Part shown: positions 8,761 through 16,452 of the stretch, piece by piece
How positions within the stretch are numbered: the first letter of the stretch is position 1
How the letters are laid out: each line of letters opens with the position of its first letter
Origin: an uncultured Paracoccaceae bacterium
Lineage (GTDB): Bacteria > Pseudomonadota > Alphaproteobacteria > Rhodobacterales > Rhodobacteraceae
Direction of reading: 5' to 3'
Length of the DNA stretch: 64,000 bases
Assembly: GCA_947501555.1 (NCBI GenBank)
Contig: CANMWG010000003.1
Location: forward strand, 1 to 64,000
The notes under the pieces: generated by a model
The model's input: the letters and a program-made list of their open reading frames with translations, nothing else
Told to the model about the DNA's origin: nothing
The model's database searches: none
Translations under genes and position numbers: made by a program

Positions 8761-9659
8761 ATGAGATTTAGGTTTATCGAAGAACATAGGTCTGACTTTC
8801 CGGCCAGCCGACTTTGCAATGTTGTCGGCGTCAGCGCCCGCGGTCTGCGTGCTTTCCGAAGCCGCCCCGCAAGCCGTAGGCAGCGATCCGATCTCGTCAC
8901 GCTGGCACATATCCACTGCCCGGCAGGACATTGCGTAGCAATGTCCCGAGAGGGGAAGAACAATCTCGTCTCAGCTTGTGCAACTATGGTCGGCCACGGA
9001 TGACGGAAGAGCTGAAGGAAATCGGCTTGGACGTCGGCCATCGCCGCGTTGGCAGATTGATGCGCCAGAACGGTAAATTCGTCGTCAGAACACGCAAATA
9101 CAAGGTCACCACGGACAGCGATCACAAGTTCAACATTGCTCGGAACCTGCTGGATCATGACTTCATCGCCAACGCGCCGAACCAGAAATGGGCCGGTGAC
9201 ATCAGCTATGTTTGGACCCAAGAGGGTTGGCTTTATCTGGCTGTCATCCTGGACCTGCACTCAAGGCGGGTCATTGGTTGGGCCGTCAATAATCGCATGA
9301 AACGCGATCTGGCAATCAGGGCGCAGAAGATGGCGATAGCCTTCAGGTCACGACCGAAGGGCTGCATCCATCACACGGATCGCGGCAGCCAATACTGTTC
9401 GCACGACTACCAGAAGATCTTGCACCAGCATGGCTTCAAGATATCCATGAGCGGAAAGGGTAATTGCTACGACAACGCCGTTTTTGAAACGTTCTTCAAA
9501 ACCATCAAGGCTGAACTCATCTGGCGGCATTCTTCGGAGACGCGGCGCAAGGCTGAGATGGCAATCTTCGAATACATCAATGGCTTCTATAATCCGCGTC
9601 GTCGACACTCAGCACTGGGATGGAAAAGCCCGGTCGCCTTCGAAAGAAAAGTGGCCTAA
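8761..9659 (+). pseudogene. Broken IS3-family OrfB (DDE transposase)
   Basis: The first piece reads MRFRFIEEHRSDFPASRLCN and RGLRAFRSRPASRRQRSDLVTLAHI and is then cut by a 42-bp insert at 8914-8955. After it the frame has shifted; the second piece continues from about 8959 with SRLSLCNYGRPRMTEELKEIG to the stop at 9659. The catalytic triad is intact in the second piece: D in WAGDISYV, D in HHTDRGSQYCS, E in FFKTIKAELIW. The frameshift separates the N-terminal region from the catalytic core, so full-length transposase cannot be made. Confidence 0.85.
8914..8955. repeat. Short palindromic insertion in IS orfB
   Basis: A 42-bp segment separates CTGGCACATATC from AAGAACAATCTCG, which are neighbours in intact copies of this transposase family. 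Its centre is a perfect 9-bp inverted repeat with a 3-base loop, GGACATTGC (8926-8934), GTA, GCAATGTCC (8938-8946). One base of the host gene appears lost at the right junction, which causes the frameshift. Confidence 0.6.
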
Positions 9660-9680
9660 ACGAGCACTTGGAGCGGCACA

Positions 9681-9697
9681 AAAGCGTGACAGGTCCA
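9681..9697 (-). repeat. IS3-family right terminal inverted repeat
   Basis: AAAGCGTGACAGGTCCA is the inverted partner of 8352-8368 with 14 of 17 matches and marks the right end of the element. The following 152 bp up to the chemotaxis operon hold no gene I recognise. Confidence 0.8.
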
Positions 9698-9849
9698 GGG
9701 CACCAATGTAGGCCGTAATAGCAATATCGGGAAGAACCTATCGGAACGGTCAGATGCAACGCTTACAGGATATGTAAGGTGCCTACCTCTAAGTAACGCG
9801 ATTCAATCTGCTCTTTCCACATTATTTCGAGTCGGTCCGAAGCTGAACT

Positions 9850-10227
9850 TCAAATTTCTGACGCCTGTTTGGGCGGGATGACTTTGGCTCCAACCGTTAA
9901 TCGCTCCCGCATTTCTCCCAACAAGACCTGACTTAAAGCATTGGCCACGTGAATGTCCATTGGGCCACACTGCTGCGCGATACTATCAAGAAAGCCAGCC
10001 AAAGCATCAATGGATTGCTGAACCATATCAACAGATTGCTGAGCAACAATTCTATCAGTGCTGGGTCCTGGTTTAGGTAACATCAACAAATCATCTTCAA
10101 GCTTTCGCACCAATAGCGATAGCCGATCGAGCTCTTGCCCAACCCTTTCTACGACGACAGCAACAGGCAGTTTCTCCGGAAGAACACTCTGTGCTTCAAA
10201 TTCTATGTTTGGTCCAAGTTCAATCAC
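9850..10227 (-). CDS. Unrecognised 125-residue protein, last gene of the chemotaxis operon
   Basis: I do not recognise this protein. It is 125 residues, has no signal peptide or membrane span, and is predicted by eye to be mostly helical (ERVGQELDRLSLLVRKLEDDL, then SVDMVQQSIDALAGFLDSIA, then SQVLLGEMRERLTVG), with heptad-like spacing of L/V residues. Its start overlaps the stop of the CheY gene upstream (ATGA at 10224-10227), so the two are translationally coupled. A partner or phosphatase role toward CheY would fit this position and helical character but no CheZ motif is seen; that is speculation. It lies next to the decayed IS. Confidence 0.75.
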   Translation of the reverse strand: MIELGPNIEFEAQSVLPEKLPVAVVVERVGQELDRLSLLVRKLEDDLLMLPKPGPSTDRIVAQQSVDMVQQSIDALAGFLDSIAQQCGPMDIHVANALSQVLLGEMRERLTVGAKVIPPKQASEI

Positions 10228-10610
10228 AAGCGGCCAACAACCTTTTCAATGCATTGTTGCAACTGAGCCGTACTGAACGGCTTTTTGATCAAATTGTTCA
10301 TTCCATATTTCTGGCCTGTTGAAACAATTTCGTTCGTCGCGTTGCCGGTGATGAGAATAAAACCAATACCTTTGGTCGCAGGGTATTGGCGAAGCCCTTT
10401 CAACAAGCCCAGCCCATCAAGTTTAGGCATATTGTAGTCGGATATCACCAAGTGACAGGGCTGCGCAGCCAACTTTTCGAGAGCGGTCATACCGTCATTT
10501 TCGACACGATACTTCATTATGCCCATCTCTTCGAGCGCATTTGTGATCAAGGCGCGACTGATAGCCATGTCGTCCACGACCATGATCTGTAAGGATTGCT
10601 TGAGGCTCAT
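10224..10610 (-). CDS. cheY: CheY-like single-domain response regulator (second copy)
   Basis: A 128-residue receiver domain with no output domain. The phosphorylation pocket is complete: D13/D14 (VVDDMAISRA), phospho-acceptor D58 (LVISDYNMPKLDG), T88 (ILITGN) and K110 (IKKPF). It is the second CheY in the operon, presumably phosphorylated by the CheA here. It lies 38 bp after cheR and overlaps the next gene by 4 bp. Whether it drives the flagellar switch or acts as a phosphate sink, as second CheYs do in several alphaproteobacteria, cannot be told. Confidence 0.9.
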   Translation of the reverse strand: MSLKQSLQIMVVDDMAISRALITNALEEMGIMKYRVENDGMTALEKLAAQPCHLVISDYNMPKLDGLGLLKGLRQYPATKGIGFILITGNATNEIVSTGQKYGMNNLIKKPFSTAQLQQCIEKVVGRL

Positions 10611-10648
10611 TCGTTTAGGTCCTTTTCCATGCGGTTTCGAAAGCGCAT

Positions 10649-11512
10649 TCAGGTTTTTCTATAGATTGTAATCCCGTCCGGCTCCAAATCTGGGCGATCG
10701 GATTTGCCGATGCGTTCGGAGTGACCGATAAAAAGGTGACCATCGGACAAGAGGAGCTTTGCAAAGCGTCCCCAAACAAGTTGTTGGGTTGGACGATCAA
10801 AGTATATGGCTACATTTCGGCAGAAGATGACGTCAAATGCGCCTGAAAACGGCAATTCAGATATCAAATTCACAACCCCAAAAGTAACTAAGGCGCGTGT
10901 ATCCTCTGATACCGTAAATGAACCCGGTTTGTCATTCGGTTTGCGACAAATGTCCGTCGGGCGAAAGAACTCATGGGAAACCCCTTCAATTTCTTCATCG
11001 CGGTATGAAGCTTGCTGCGCTTTTGCCAAAATCGCTGGATCAATATCTGTGGCTAAGATTTTGAAATCCGTTTGTCCAATGCGCGGGTCACACTTCAGCG
11101 CAGTCAATGCGATTGAATATGGTTCTTGACCGGACGAACAACCGGCGCTCCATATACGAACCCGATCACCTTTTCGCGCGCGGCAGACAAGATCGGGCAT
11201 AATGTCTTCCACCAATCGTTCGAAATGGTGGATTTCGCGGAAAAACTTGGTCACATTCGTCGTCAGCGCTGACAACAACTCTGTGCGTTCACCAACTCCG
11301 TTTGCGCCTTCCAACATAGATCTGTACTCGGTAAAACTGGACAAATTCAACGCCCTTACACGACGCGATAGCCTCGACTGTACCAATTGGCGTTTTGATT
11401 GGGGGAGGCTCAGCCCAAATTCGCGCAGCGCTAAAGCTGCAATTGCATCAAAATCTGCTCCACTCAACTCTAAAACGATCTCTCGCTGGCGCATTTGGGG
11501 TGACACATTCAT
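10649..11512 (-). CDS. cheR: Chemoreceptor methyltransferase CheR
   Basis: S-adenosylmethionine-dependent methyltransferase that methylates glutamates of chemoreceptors during adaptation; 287 residues, normal length. An N-terminal helical CheR domain (about 15-80, with SRLSRRVRALNL and TTNVTKFFRE) precedes the catalytic domain with the SAM motif WSAGCSSGQEPYSIAL (about 120-135), ATDID and the late motif FDVIFCRNVAIYFD. The start overlaps the cheW stop by 4 bp. No CheB demethylase gene is found in the window. Confidence 0.95.
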   Translation of the reverse strand: MNVSPQMRQREIVLELSGADFDAIAALALREFGLSLPQSKRQLVQSRLSRRVRALNLSSFTEYRSMLEGANGVGERTELLSALTTNVTKFFREIHHFERLVEDIMPDLVCRARKGDRVRIWSAGCSSGQEPYSIALTALKCDPRIGQTDFKILATDIDPAILAKAQQASYRDEEIEGVSHEFFRPTDICRKPNDKPGSFTVSEDTRALVTFGVVNLISELPFSGAFDVIFCRNVAIYFDRPTQQLVWGRFAKLLLSDGHLFIGHSERIGKSDRPDLEPDGITIYRKT

Positions 11513-11976
11513 GCGGCCGTGTCCTTCCGGTTTTGCGAAATATGACGGAGGTCAATCAACTGCGCCATGTCATCCCCGACAGATATCAGGCCTTCGATCA
11601 AACTCGAGTGATGTCCTTTGCCTACTTTTGGTGGATCTTGAATGTCGGCCTTATCTACAGTCAGAATTTCGGAGACCGATTCCACCAGAAGACCCGAGCT
11701 CTGCCCCTCAACATCAGCAATGATGACAACATTACGCGGACCAGGCGCTGTCTGACCTAGTCCGAAATGAACGGCCAAGTCGAACACGGGGATGACGCTA
11801 CCCCGAAGGTTGATCACCCCTAAGACATGAGCTTCGGCATGAGGAAGAGTGGTAACGGAAGCCCATCGACGAATCTCTCGAATCATCATGATGTTAAGGC
11901 AATAAACCTGACCACAGACAGTAAACGATACACATTCGAGACCACCGTCTCGCACATTATTTTCAGAATCAACCAT
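11509..11976 (-). CDS. cheW: Chemotaxis coupling protein CheW
   Basis: Adaptor joining chemoreceptors to CheA. A single CheW beta-barrel domain of 155 residues with the familiar strands FTVCGQVYCLNIMMIREI, VLGVINLRGSVIPVFDL and GLLVESVSEIL. It overlaps the end of cheA by 8 bp and the start of cheR by 4 bp, so the three are tightly coupled. Confidence 0.95.
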   Translation of the reverse strand: MVDSENNVRDGGLECVSFTVCGQVYCLNIMMIREIRRWASVTTLPHAEAHVLGVINLRGSVIPVFDLAVHFGLGQTAPGPRNVVIIADVEGQSSGLLVESVSEILTVDKADIQDPPKVGKGHHSSLIEGLISVGDDMAQLIDLRHISQNRKDTAA

Positions 11977-14098
11977 GAGGTACTCTCAAATCCTGTTGAG
12001 GTGGAAGCTGGGGCGGAGGTGCCATTTTTTCGACTTTAGTCAGATGATCGGTGTCAAGTATCAGAGCTATTTTGCCGTTCCCGAGAATCGTCGCAGCGGA
12101 CACGCCAGGAATGTCTCCGTAGTTGCCGCCCACAGCCTTGATGACAACTTGTCGCTGATCATGAATCGCATCAACGCAAAGCGCGCAACGACTGTGATCG
12201 ACACTCTCCACGAGAACCAAGACAAGTTGGTCTTGCTCCTTCTCTCCGCCAACGATGCCCAACTTCTTTTGAACATCAACAATTGGCACATATTCGCCCC
12301 GGATTAACAAAAGGTTTTGGTCTGCCCCCAACTGGAACACCTCAGATTTCTTGGGGCGCAAGGTTTCTATGACCGCCGTTATCGGCACGATCATTGTTTC
12401 ATCAGCAACAGAAATAACGATACCATCCATCACTGCCAGTGTCAGAGGCAGAACAATTGAGAACGTCGTACCTTTACCAGGCGTTGATGCAATTGAAATT
12501 CGTCCGCCAAGCGCCTGAACTGCGGTCTTTACAACATCCATTCCGACGCCGCGACCAGACAACTCTGACACTTCAGAATTTGTTGAAAACCCTGGCAGAA
12601 ACAACAACATGTCAATTTCAGGGTCGGTCAAATCCGACTCCCTTGAGACCAAACCCTTATTGATCGCAATGTCCAAAATGCGGTCACGGTTCAACCCGGC
12701 GCCGTCATCAGCAATTTCGATCATGACGTTCCCGGATTTATGGCTTGCGGAAAGTAAAATCTCACCGGTTTCAGGCTTTCCAGCAGCTACGCGATCTTCG
12801 CGGCTTTCAAGCCCATGATCGACAGCATTGCGGATCATATGTGTCAAAGGGTCCGCAAGACGTTCGATGACTGTCTTGTCCACTTCGGTATTCTCGCCAC
12901 CCGTTACCAGGCGCACAGATTTCCCAGTTGCATCACCCGCTTCACGGGTGATCCGCGCCATCCTCTGAAACAATGGTTTCACAGGCTGGGCGCGGATGGA
13001 CATAACGCCTTCTTGCAACTCGCGTGCCAGCAACTTGTAGTCTGCCATGTCGGATTCAAGTTCACCATCACCAGGCAAATCCAACATATCAATACGTTGA
13101 GAGATCATCGCCTGATTGATAATCAACTCACCCACAGTGTTTATGAGGCGGTCCACCTTGTCCAGTTCAACACGAAGAGTTGGCTGTACAGCAACGGCTT
13201 CGCCTCGCTGGGCTGGCTTTGCATTCGTAGATGCGCTTGCCTCCCGTTTGGCAGGCGGCTCCTCCTGATCAGCTACCGCGACTTGTGGGGCAGCGGCGAT
13301 CTCGGGTTCGGGAGCGTCAGGCGGCTCAATAGTCTGAATTTCTTCAGCTACCGTTTCGTCCTGCGCCTCCTGTGGCGTAACCTCAATTGTACAGATACCT
13401 TCAACAAACTCAAAGACCTCTTCAACGATCCGTTCCGGATCATCCGCAGAGAAAGTCAGCAAGAAAGTCAGCGTGGGTGTCTCAGGTGCGTAGTCGTCGA
13501 ATGGCGCAATGGCGTCATGATCAATGTCGACTATCAAAGTACCCAAGCTACCGAGAGCATCCATCAGGAGCAATGGATCGTGACCGTTGAAGTACAATTT
13601 CTCAAAGGGACAAAATCGAATGTTGATCGTCACTTCACTGGGTGGTTCAACCTCAAGACCACCGAAGTTAAGTGCCATTGGCTCGAAAACAACTTCGGCG
13701 TCAGCATCCGCATTTGATGCAACATAGACATCAAGCTCAGCCAACAAGGTTTCGCCCCGTTCCACATTGATCTCGCCTTGAGACTGTGAAGCCTCGACCA
13801 AATGCGCCAGGTGATCAGCAGCGCGCAACATCGTTTGGACCAGCGCCGGATCTCGCGTCAGCCGGTCGGCACGCAATTCGTCAAGCACGGTTTCAAATTT
13901 ATGCGCAAACGATACCAACTCATCGAGCTTGAACGCACCCGCCCCACCTTTAATGGAATGTACTGCCCGGAAAACGGCATTTACCGTATCCTCTTCCGGC
14001 GTATCATCTTCGAGAAGTTGCAAACCTTCGAACAGTGCATCCATAAGATCGTTGCACTCTTCGAAGAACATTGTGCGAATGTCATCACTTTCAGCCAT
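11969..14098 (-). CDS. cheA: Chemotaxis histidine kinase CheA
   Basis: Sensor kinase at the centre of chemotaxis signalling, 709 residues. Domain order: Hpt domain with the phospho-acceptor H47 (AVHSIKGGAGAF), a CheA-type intermediate domain about 155-245, an acidic, Pro/Ala-rich linker 245-305, the dimerisation helices 306-375, an ATPase domain with N-box NAVDHG (425-430), DDGAG (464-468) and GRGVGMDVV (515-523), and a C-terminal CheW-like regulatory domain from about 555. All catalytic motifs are present. It overlaps cheY upstream and cheW downstream by 8 bp each. Confidence 0.96.
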   Translation of the reverse strand: MAESDDIRTMFFEECNDLMDALFEGLQLLEDDTPEEDTVNAVFRAVHSIKGGAGAFKLDELVSFAHKFETVLDELRADRLTRDPALVQTMLRAADHLAHLVEASQSQGEINVERGETLLAELDVYVASNADADAEVVFEPMALNFGGLEVEPPSEVTINIRFCPFEKLYFNGHDPLLLMDALGSLGTLIVDIDHDAIAPFDDYAPETPTLTFLLTFSADDPERIVEEVFEFVEGICTIEVTPQEAQDETVAEEIQTIEPPDAPEPEIAAAPQVAVADQEEPPAKREASASTNAKPAQRGEAVAVQPTLRVELDKVDRLINTVGELIINQAMISQRIDMLDLPGDGELESDMADYKLLARELQEGVMSIRAQPVKPLFQRMARITREAGDATGKSVRLVTGGENTEVDKTVIERLADPLTHMIRNAVDHGLESREDRVAAGKPETGEILLSASHKSGNVMIEIADDGAGLNRDRILDIAINKGLVSRESDLTDPEIDMLLFLPGFSTNSEVSELSGRGVGMDVVKTAVQALGGRISIASTPGKGTTFSIVLPLTLAVMDGIVISVADETMIVPITAVIETLRPKKSEVFQLGADQNLLLIRGEYVPIVDVQKKLGIVGGEKEQDQLVLVLVESVDHSRCALCVDAIHDQRQVVIKAVGGNYGDIPGVSAATILGNGKIALILDTDHLTKVEKMAPPPQLPPQQDLRVPHG

Positions 14099-14462
14099 GG
14101 CCAGTCACCCGCCGTATTACTTGTACAAGTGCGACATCATCGAAAGGCTTCACGATCCAGCCTGTTGCTCCGAGATCACGCGCTCTGGTTTTTAGATCGG
14201 ACGAGTTTTCAGTCGTCAGAACAAGGATTGGAACGACAGTCTTCACTTCCTCGCCCCGTAGCCGCGAGATCACGCCAAAACCATCCATATTGGGCATATT
14301 GATATCGGTGATGACGACATCCGGATTGACGGCCTCAAATTTTGAGACACCTTCGACCCCGTCTTCGGCGCAATGAACGTCAAAGCCGGCTTGCTCTAAC
14401 ACCTGCTGTAAAAGCATTCGGATCGTGCGCGAGTCATCAATTGCAAGAACACTTGTATTCAT
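14091..14462 (-). CDS. cheY: CheY-like response regulator (first copy)
   Basis: A 123-residue receiver domain with D9/D10, phospho-acceptor D53 (VVITDINMPNMDG), T83/T84 and K105 (IVKPFD). The start at 14462 is chosen because it gives the normal CheY N-terminus (MNTSVLAIDDSRTIR) and forms an ATGA overlap with the upstream STAS gene; an in-phase ATG at 14570 would add 36 residues out of the other gene. It overlaps cheA by 8 bp. A motor-binding CheY is the likely role. Confidence 0.92.
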   Translation of the reverse strand: MNTSVLAIDDSRTIRMLLQQVLEQAGFDVHCAEDGVEGVSKFEAVNPDVVITDINMPNMDGFGVISRLRGEEVKTVVPILVLTTENSSDLKTRARDLGATGWIVKPFDDVALVQVIRRVTGHG

Positions 14463-14740
14463 TCGGCTTCCTTTGAAAACAGTTGTGAGGGGATGCCGAA
14501 ACCGGTCATGCGGGACTCGAGTTCGGGATTGGCGTCGACCAGCGAAAAGCTGAGCCCCTCTGATTGCCATTGGCGATGTCCGCTAAGAAGCAGTTCAATT
14601 TGAGGGCCTGAAAGTGTGCTGACCTGCTGCAAATTGACTTCGACATCGCCGCCACGATTGTCGCGCAAGAACGCAAGCAGCTCATCCGGGGCGTCTTTGC
14701 CGCGTTGTGATTCCAGTTGAAAAGTTGAAATGGTCGTCAT
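14459..14740 (-). CDS. STAS-domain protein, first gene of the chemotaxis operon
   Basis: A 93-residue single STAS domain (anti-sigma-factor-antagonist fold): beta strand VEVNLQQVSTLSGPQIELLL, then SEGLSFSLVDANPELESRMTGFG. The sequence has a Ser (SGPQ) at the place where SpoIIAA-like proteins are phosphorylated. Such small STAS proteins head many alphaproteobacterial che operons; their exact job is not known to me. Its TGA overlaps the cheY start. It follows the 331-bp spacer to the tRNA, which must carry the operon promoter. Confidence 0.8.
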   Translation of the reverse strand: MTTISTFQLESQRGKDAPDELLAFLRDNRGGDVEVNLQQVSTLSGPQIELLLSGHRQWQSEGLSFSLVDANPELESRMTGFGIPSQLFSKEAE

Positions 14741-15071
14741 TTCTCAATTTACCCTTGGTCGGTTGCGCTGTGATTGCTCTGTTTCGTCTTGCGTCAATCT
14801 CTAACCCGGGTTTCCTTAAGAAAGCCCTTCGAAGCGAAGGATGTTTCGCATTTGAGCTATTTCGCCCGATTTCTCTCAGCCCCGACGCAACGTTCAGGTT
14901 CTCATAGGGAAATAGGTATTGAGGCTATTTCTCGTCTGACGTGCCAATTTTTTCTGCCTGCCAACAAACGTGCAGCGCCGTTTCCTGCAAAGAAATGACC
15001 GGCCGGAATCTATCAGGCCCACACCGGGATTCGTCTGAAAAAATCAATCAGTTGAGATATATTAGATATGG
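14741..15071. other. Intergenic region with the che promoter
   Basis: No gene is seen in these 331 bp between the tRNA-Leu and the che operon, both read leftward. A small perfect hairpin (CCTTCG, AAG, CGAAGG) lies near 14827-14841. A run of six T on the minus strand just past the tRNA 3' end (near 15040) may terminate it. No promoter can be called with confidence. Confidence 0.5.
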
Positions 15072-15155
15072 TGCGGGCGGTGGGACTCGAACCCACACGG
15101 GCACAAGGCCCAACAGATTTTAAGTCTGGTATGTCTACCATTCCATCACGCCCGC
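15072..15155 (-). tRNA. tRNA-Leu (anticodon UAA)
   Basis: The minus strand folds into a class II cloverleaf of 84 nt: acceptor GCGGGCG (15155-15149) pairs with CGCCCGC, discriminator A at 15072, anticodon loop CTTAAAA between CAGA and TCTG arms giving anticodon UAA, a long variable arm (GGGCCTTGTGCCC) and the T loop GTTCGAGTC flanked by GTGG and CCAC. The CCA end is not encoded. Class II shape and anticodon both say leucine. Confidence 0.96.
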
Positions 15156-15290
15156 ATCCTGGCGTCGTTATTGAAACCGGACAACTTTGACCAGTGACAA
15201 CGGCCTGTTCGGTATGCAATTCCCACCGAATTGACAAGGGCCCAAAAGACAATCAGGTCCGACGCCTGCCATCATAAGGCATTCGACCGC

Positions 15291-15830
15291 TCAGATATCT
15301 TGCCCAACAGGTTCCCTCAAAAGCGCGCGTTCTTGCAGCCAGGGGTTCAATGCAACAGCCCTCCGCAAAACCTCTTGCGCCTCGGCATCGCGCCCAAGGC
15401 CCAATAGTGTCAGGCCTTTGCCAGACAATGCGCCGATGTGTTGCGGGTTAATCTCAAGCGCTCGGTCAAGATCAACGAGTGCCGCCGACAAATCCTGACG
15501 GAGGTAGTTGGCAAAGGCACGTTGGTTGTACCCTTCGGCATAGGCCGGGCAGTAATCGACCAATGCGTCCAACACATCCCTTGCACCAAGAAAGTCGAAG
15601 CCTGCCCGCTTGCGCATACCTTCATCCAACAAGGCCTGGGCCTTTTCATCCGGGGCATCTGTCCACAATGCCCATAATTGTGCCGTCAAGCCCTCTGCCT
15701 CCGCCTGCCCGGATGATAGAGCCAATTCAGCATGCAATTGCGTCAACTGGGCAGAATGATCAGGCACGGGCGGACAATCGTCAGCCAATATGGGCGTAGC
15801 AAAAAGGCAAAGGAACAAAGTCGGCTTCAT
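15291..15830 (-). CDS. Secreted tetratricopeptide-repeat protein
   Basis: A 179-residue protein starting with a short signal peptide (MKPTLFLCLFATPILADD) that predicts export to the periplasm. The rest is helical with two to three TPR motifs (AYAEGYNQRAFANYLRQDLSAALVDLDRALEINPQHIGALSGKGLTLLGLGRDAEA, about 95-160, shown by the A-Y-N-x-R-A and A-L-x-x-L-x-R-A-L-x-x-x-P spacing). TPRs bind other proteins; the partner is unknown. A TTG two codons upstream could also start it, but ATG is preferred. Confidence 0.8.
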   Translation of the reverse strand: MKPTLFLCLFATPILADDCPPVPDHSAQLTQLHAELALSSGQAEAEGLTAQLWALWTDAPDEKAQALLDEGMRKRAGFDFLGARDVLDALVDYCPAYAEGYNQRAFANYLRQDLSAALVDLDRALEINPQHIGALSGKGLTLLGLGRDAEAQEVLRRAVALNPWLQERALLREPVGQDI

Positions 15831-15874
15831 AACCAATAACCTGCAGCCCCTGCGCCCTAGGTCAAGTCAGCATA

Positions 15875-16348
15875 TCAAAGTGGGGCAAGCCCGTCTTCTT
15901 TGACAGCCTGCATCGCGACGTAAGTCGATGTATTGGACACATGCGGCAAGGTCGATATTTTCTCTGCGAGAACAGCGCGGTAGCCGGTCATACCGGCTGT
16001 GCGGACCTTGAGAAGGTAGTCAAACGCGCCCGCTATGAGATGACATTGTTCAATCTCAGGCACCCCGATCACAGCTTTGTTAAACGCCAAAAGCGCGGCC
16101 TCGCGGGTATCGCTCAGTTTCACCTCAACAAAGGCCACATGATCGCGCCCCAGTTGGATCGGGTCAAACAGCGCACTATACCCTTGGATAATCCGGTGGT
16201 CCTCAAGCCGCTTTAGCCGGGCCTGCGTTGGGGATTTCGACAAGCCAATCTTGCGGGCTAAATCAGTCACACTAATCCGCCCATCCACTGCCAAGATATC
16301 GAGAATCTTTCGGTCAAACGAATCCAAGCCACTTCCCCTTTCGGCCAT
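15875..16348 (-). CDS. putR: Lrp/AsnC family regulator, probable proline-responsive activator PutR
   Basis: 157 residues: N-terminal winged helix (LDSFDRKILDILAVDGRISVTDLARKIGLSKSPTQARLKRLE) followed by a RAM ligand domain (AFVEVKLSD, IAGAFDYLLKVRT). It is divergent from putA across 104 bp, the arrangement of PutR, which activates putA in response to proline in several alphaproteobacteria. The PutA here has no own DNA-binding domain, which fits control by a separate regulator. The assignment is by position and family. Confidence 0.88.
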   Translation of the reverse strand: MAERGSGLDSFDRKILDILAVDGRISVTDLARKIGLSKSPTQARLKRLEDHRIIQGYSALFDPIQLGRDHVAFVEVKLSDTREAALLAFNKAVIGVPEIEQCHLIAGAFDYLLKVRTAGMTGYRAVLAEKISTLPHVSNTSTYVAMQAVKEDGLAPL

Positions 16349-16395
16349 AATGCCCCCTCAATTTGGTACTTTGATCCACAAAAACCTCAGATAGC

Positions 16396-16408
16396 AGTAA
16401 AATTTACT
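16396..16408. promoter_or_regulatory. Candidate PutR operator
   Basis: A perfect 13-bp palindrome AGTAAA-A-TTTACT lies in the putR-putA spacer, 44 bp before the putA start. AT-rich dyads are typical for Lrp-family sites. Assignment to PutR is inferred from position. Confidence 0.4.
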
Positions 16409-16452
16409 TCAAACAATGCTGTATTCTAGGCTTATTAGAACAGGAGCCACTC

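Larger units (their letters stand above)
8352..9697 (+). mobile_element. Degenerate IS3-family insertion sequence
   Basis: A 1346-bp element bounded by imperfect 17-bp terminal inverted repeats (8352-8368 and 9681-9697; 14 of 17 positions agree, ends TGG...CCA as in the IS3 family). It carries an OrfA/OrfB transposase pair on the plus strand. OrfA has lost its ATG (ATT) and has an internal TGA; OrfB is split by a frameshift at a palindromic insert. The element is therefore probably immobile without help. Flanking bases (AATTG on the left, GGGCA on the right) show no target duplication, so a rearrangement or deletion probably followed insertion. Confidence 0.85.

Noticed and set aside
8649..9260. 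A 203-codon minus-strand frame across the IS
   Set aside because: Antisense to OrfB, whose DDE motifs are on the plus strand.
12815..13717. A 300-codon plus-strand frame opposite cheA
   Set aside because: Shadow of cheA; composition is rich in His, Arg and Cys without domain pattern, and all cheA motifs are intact on the other strand.
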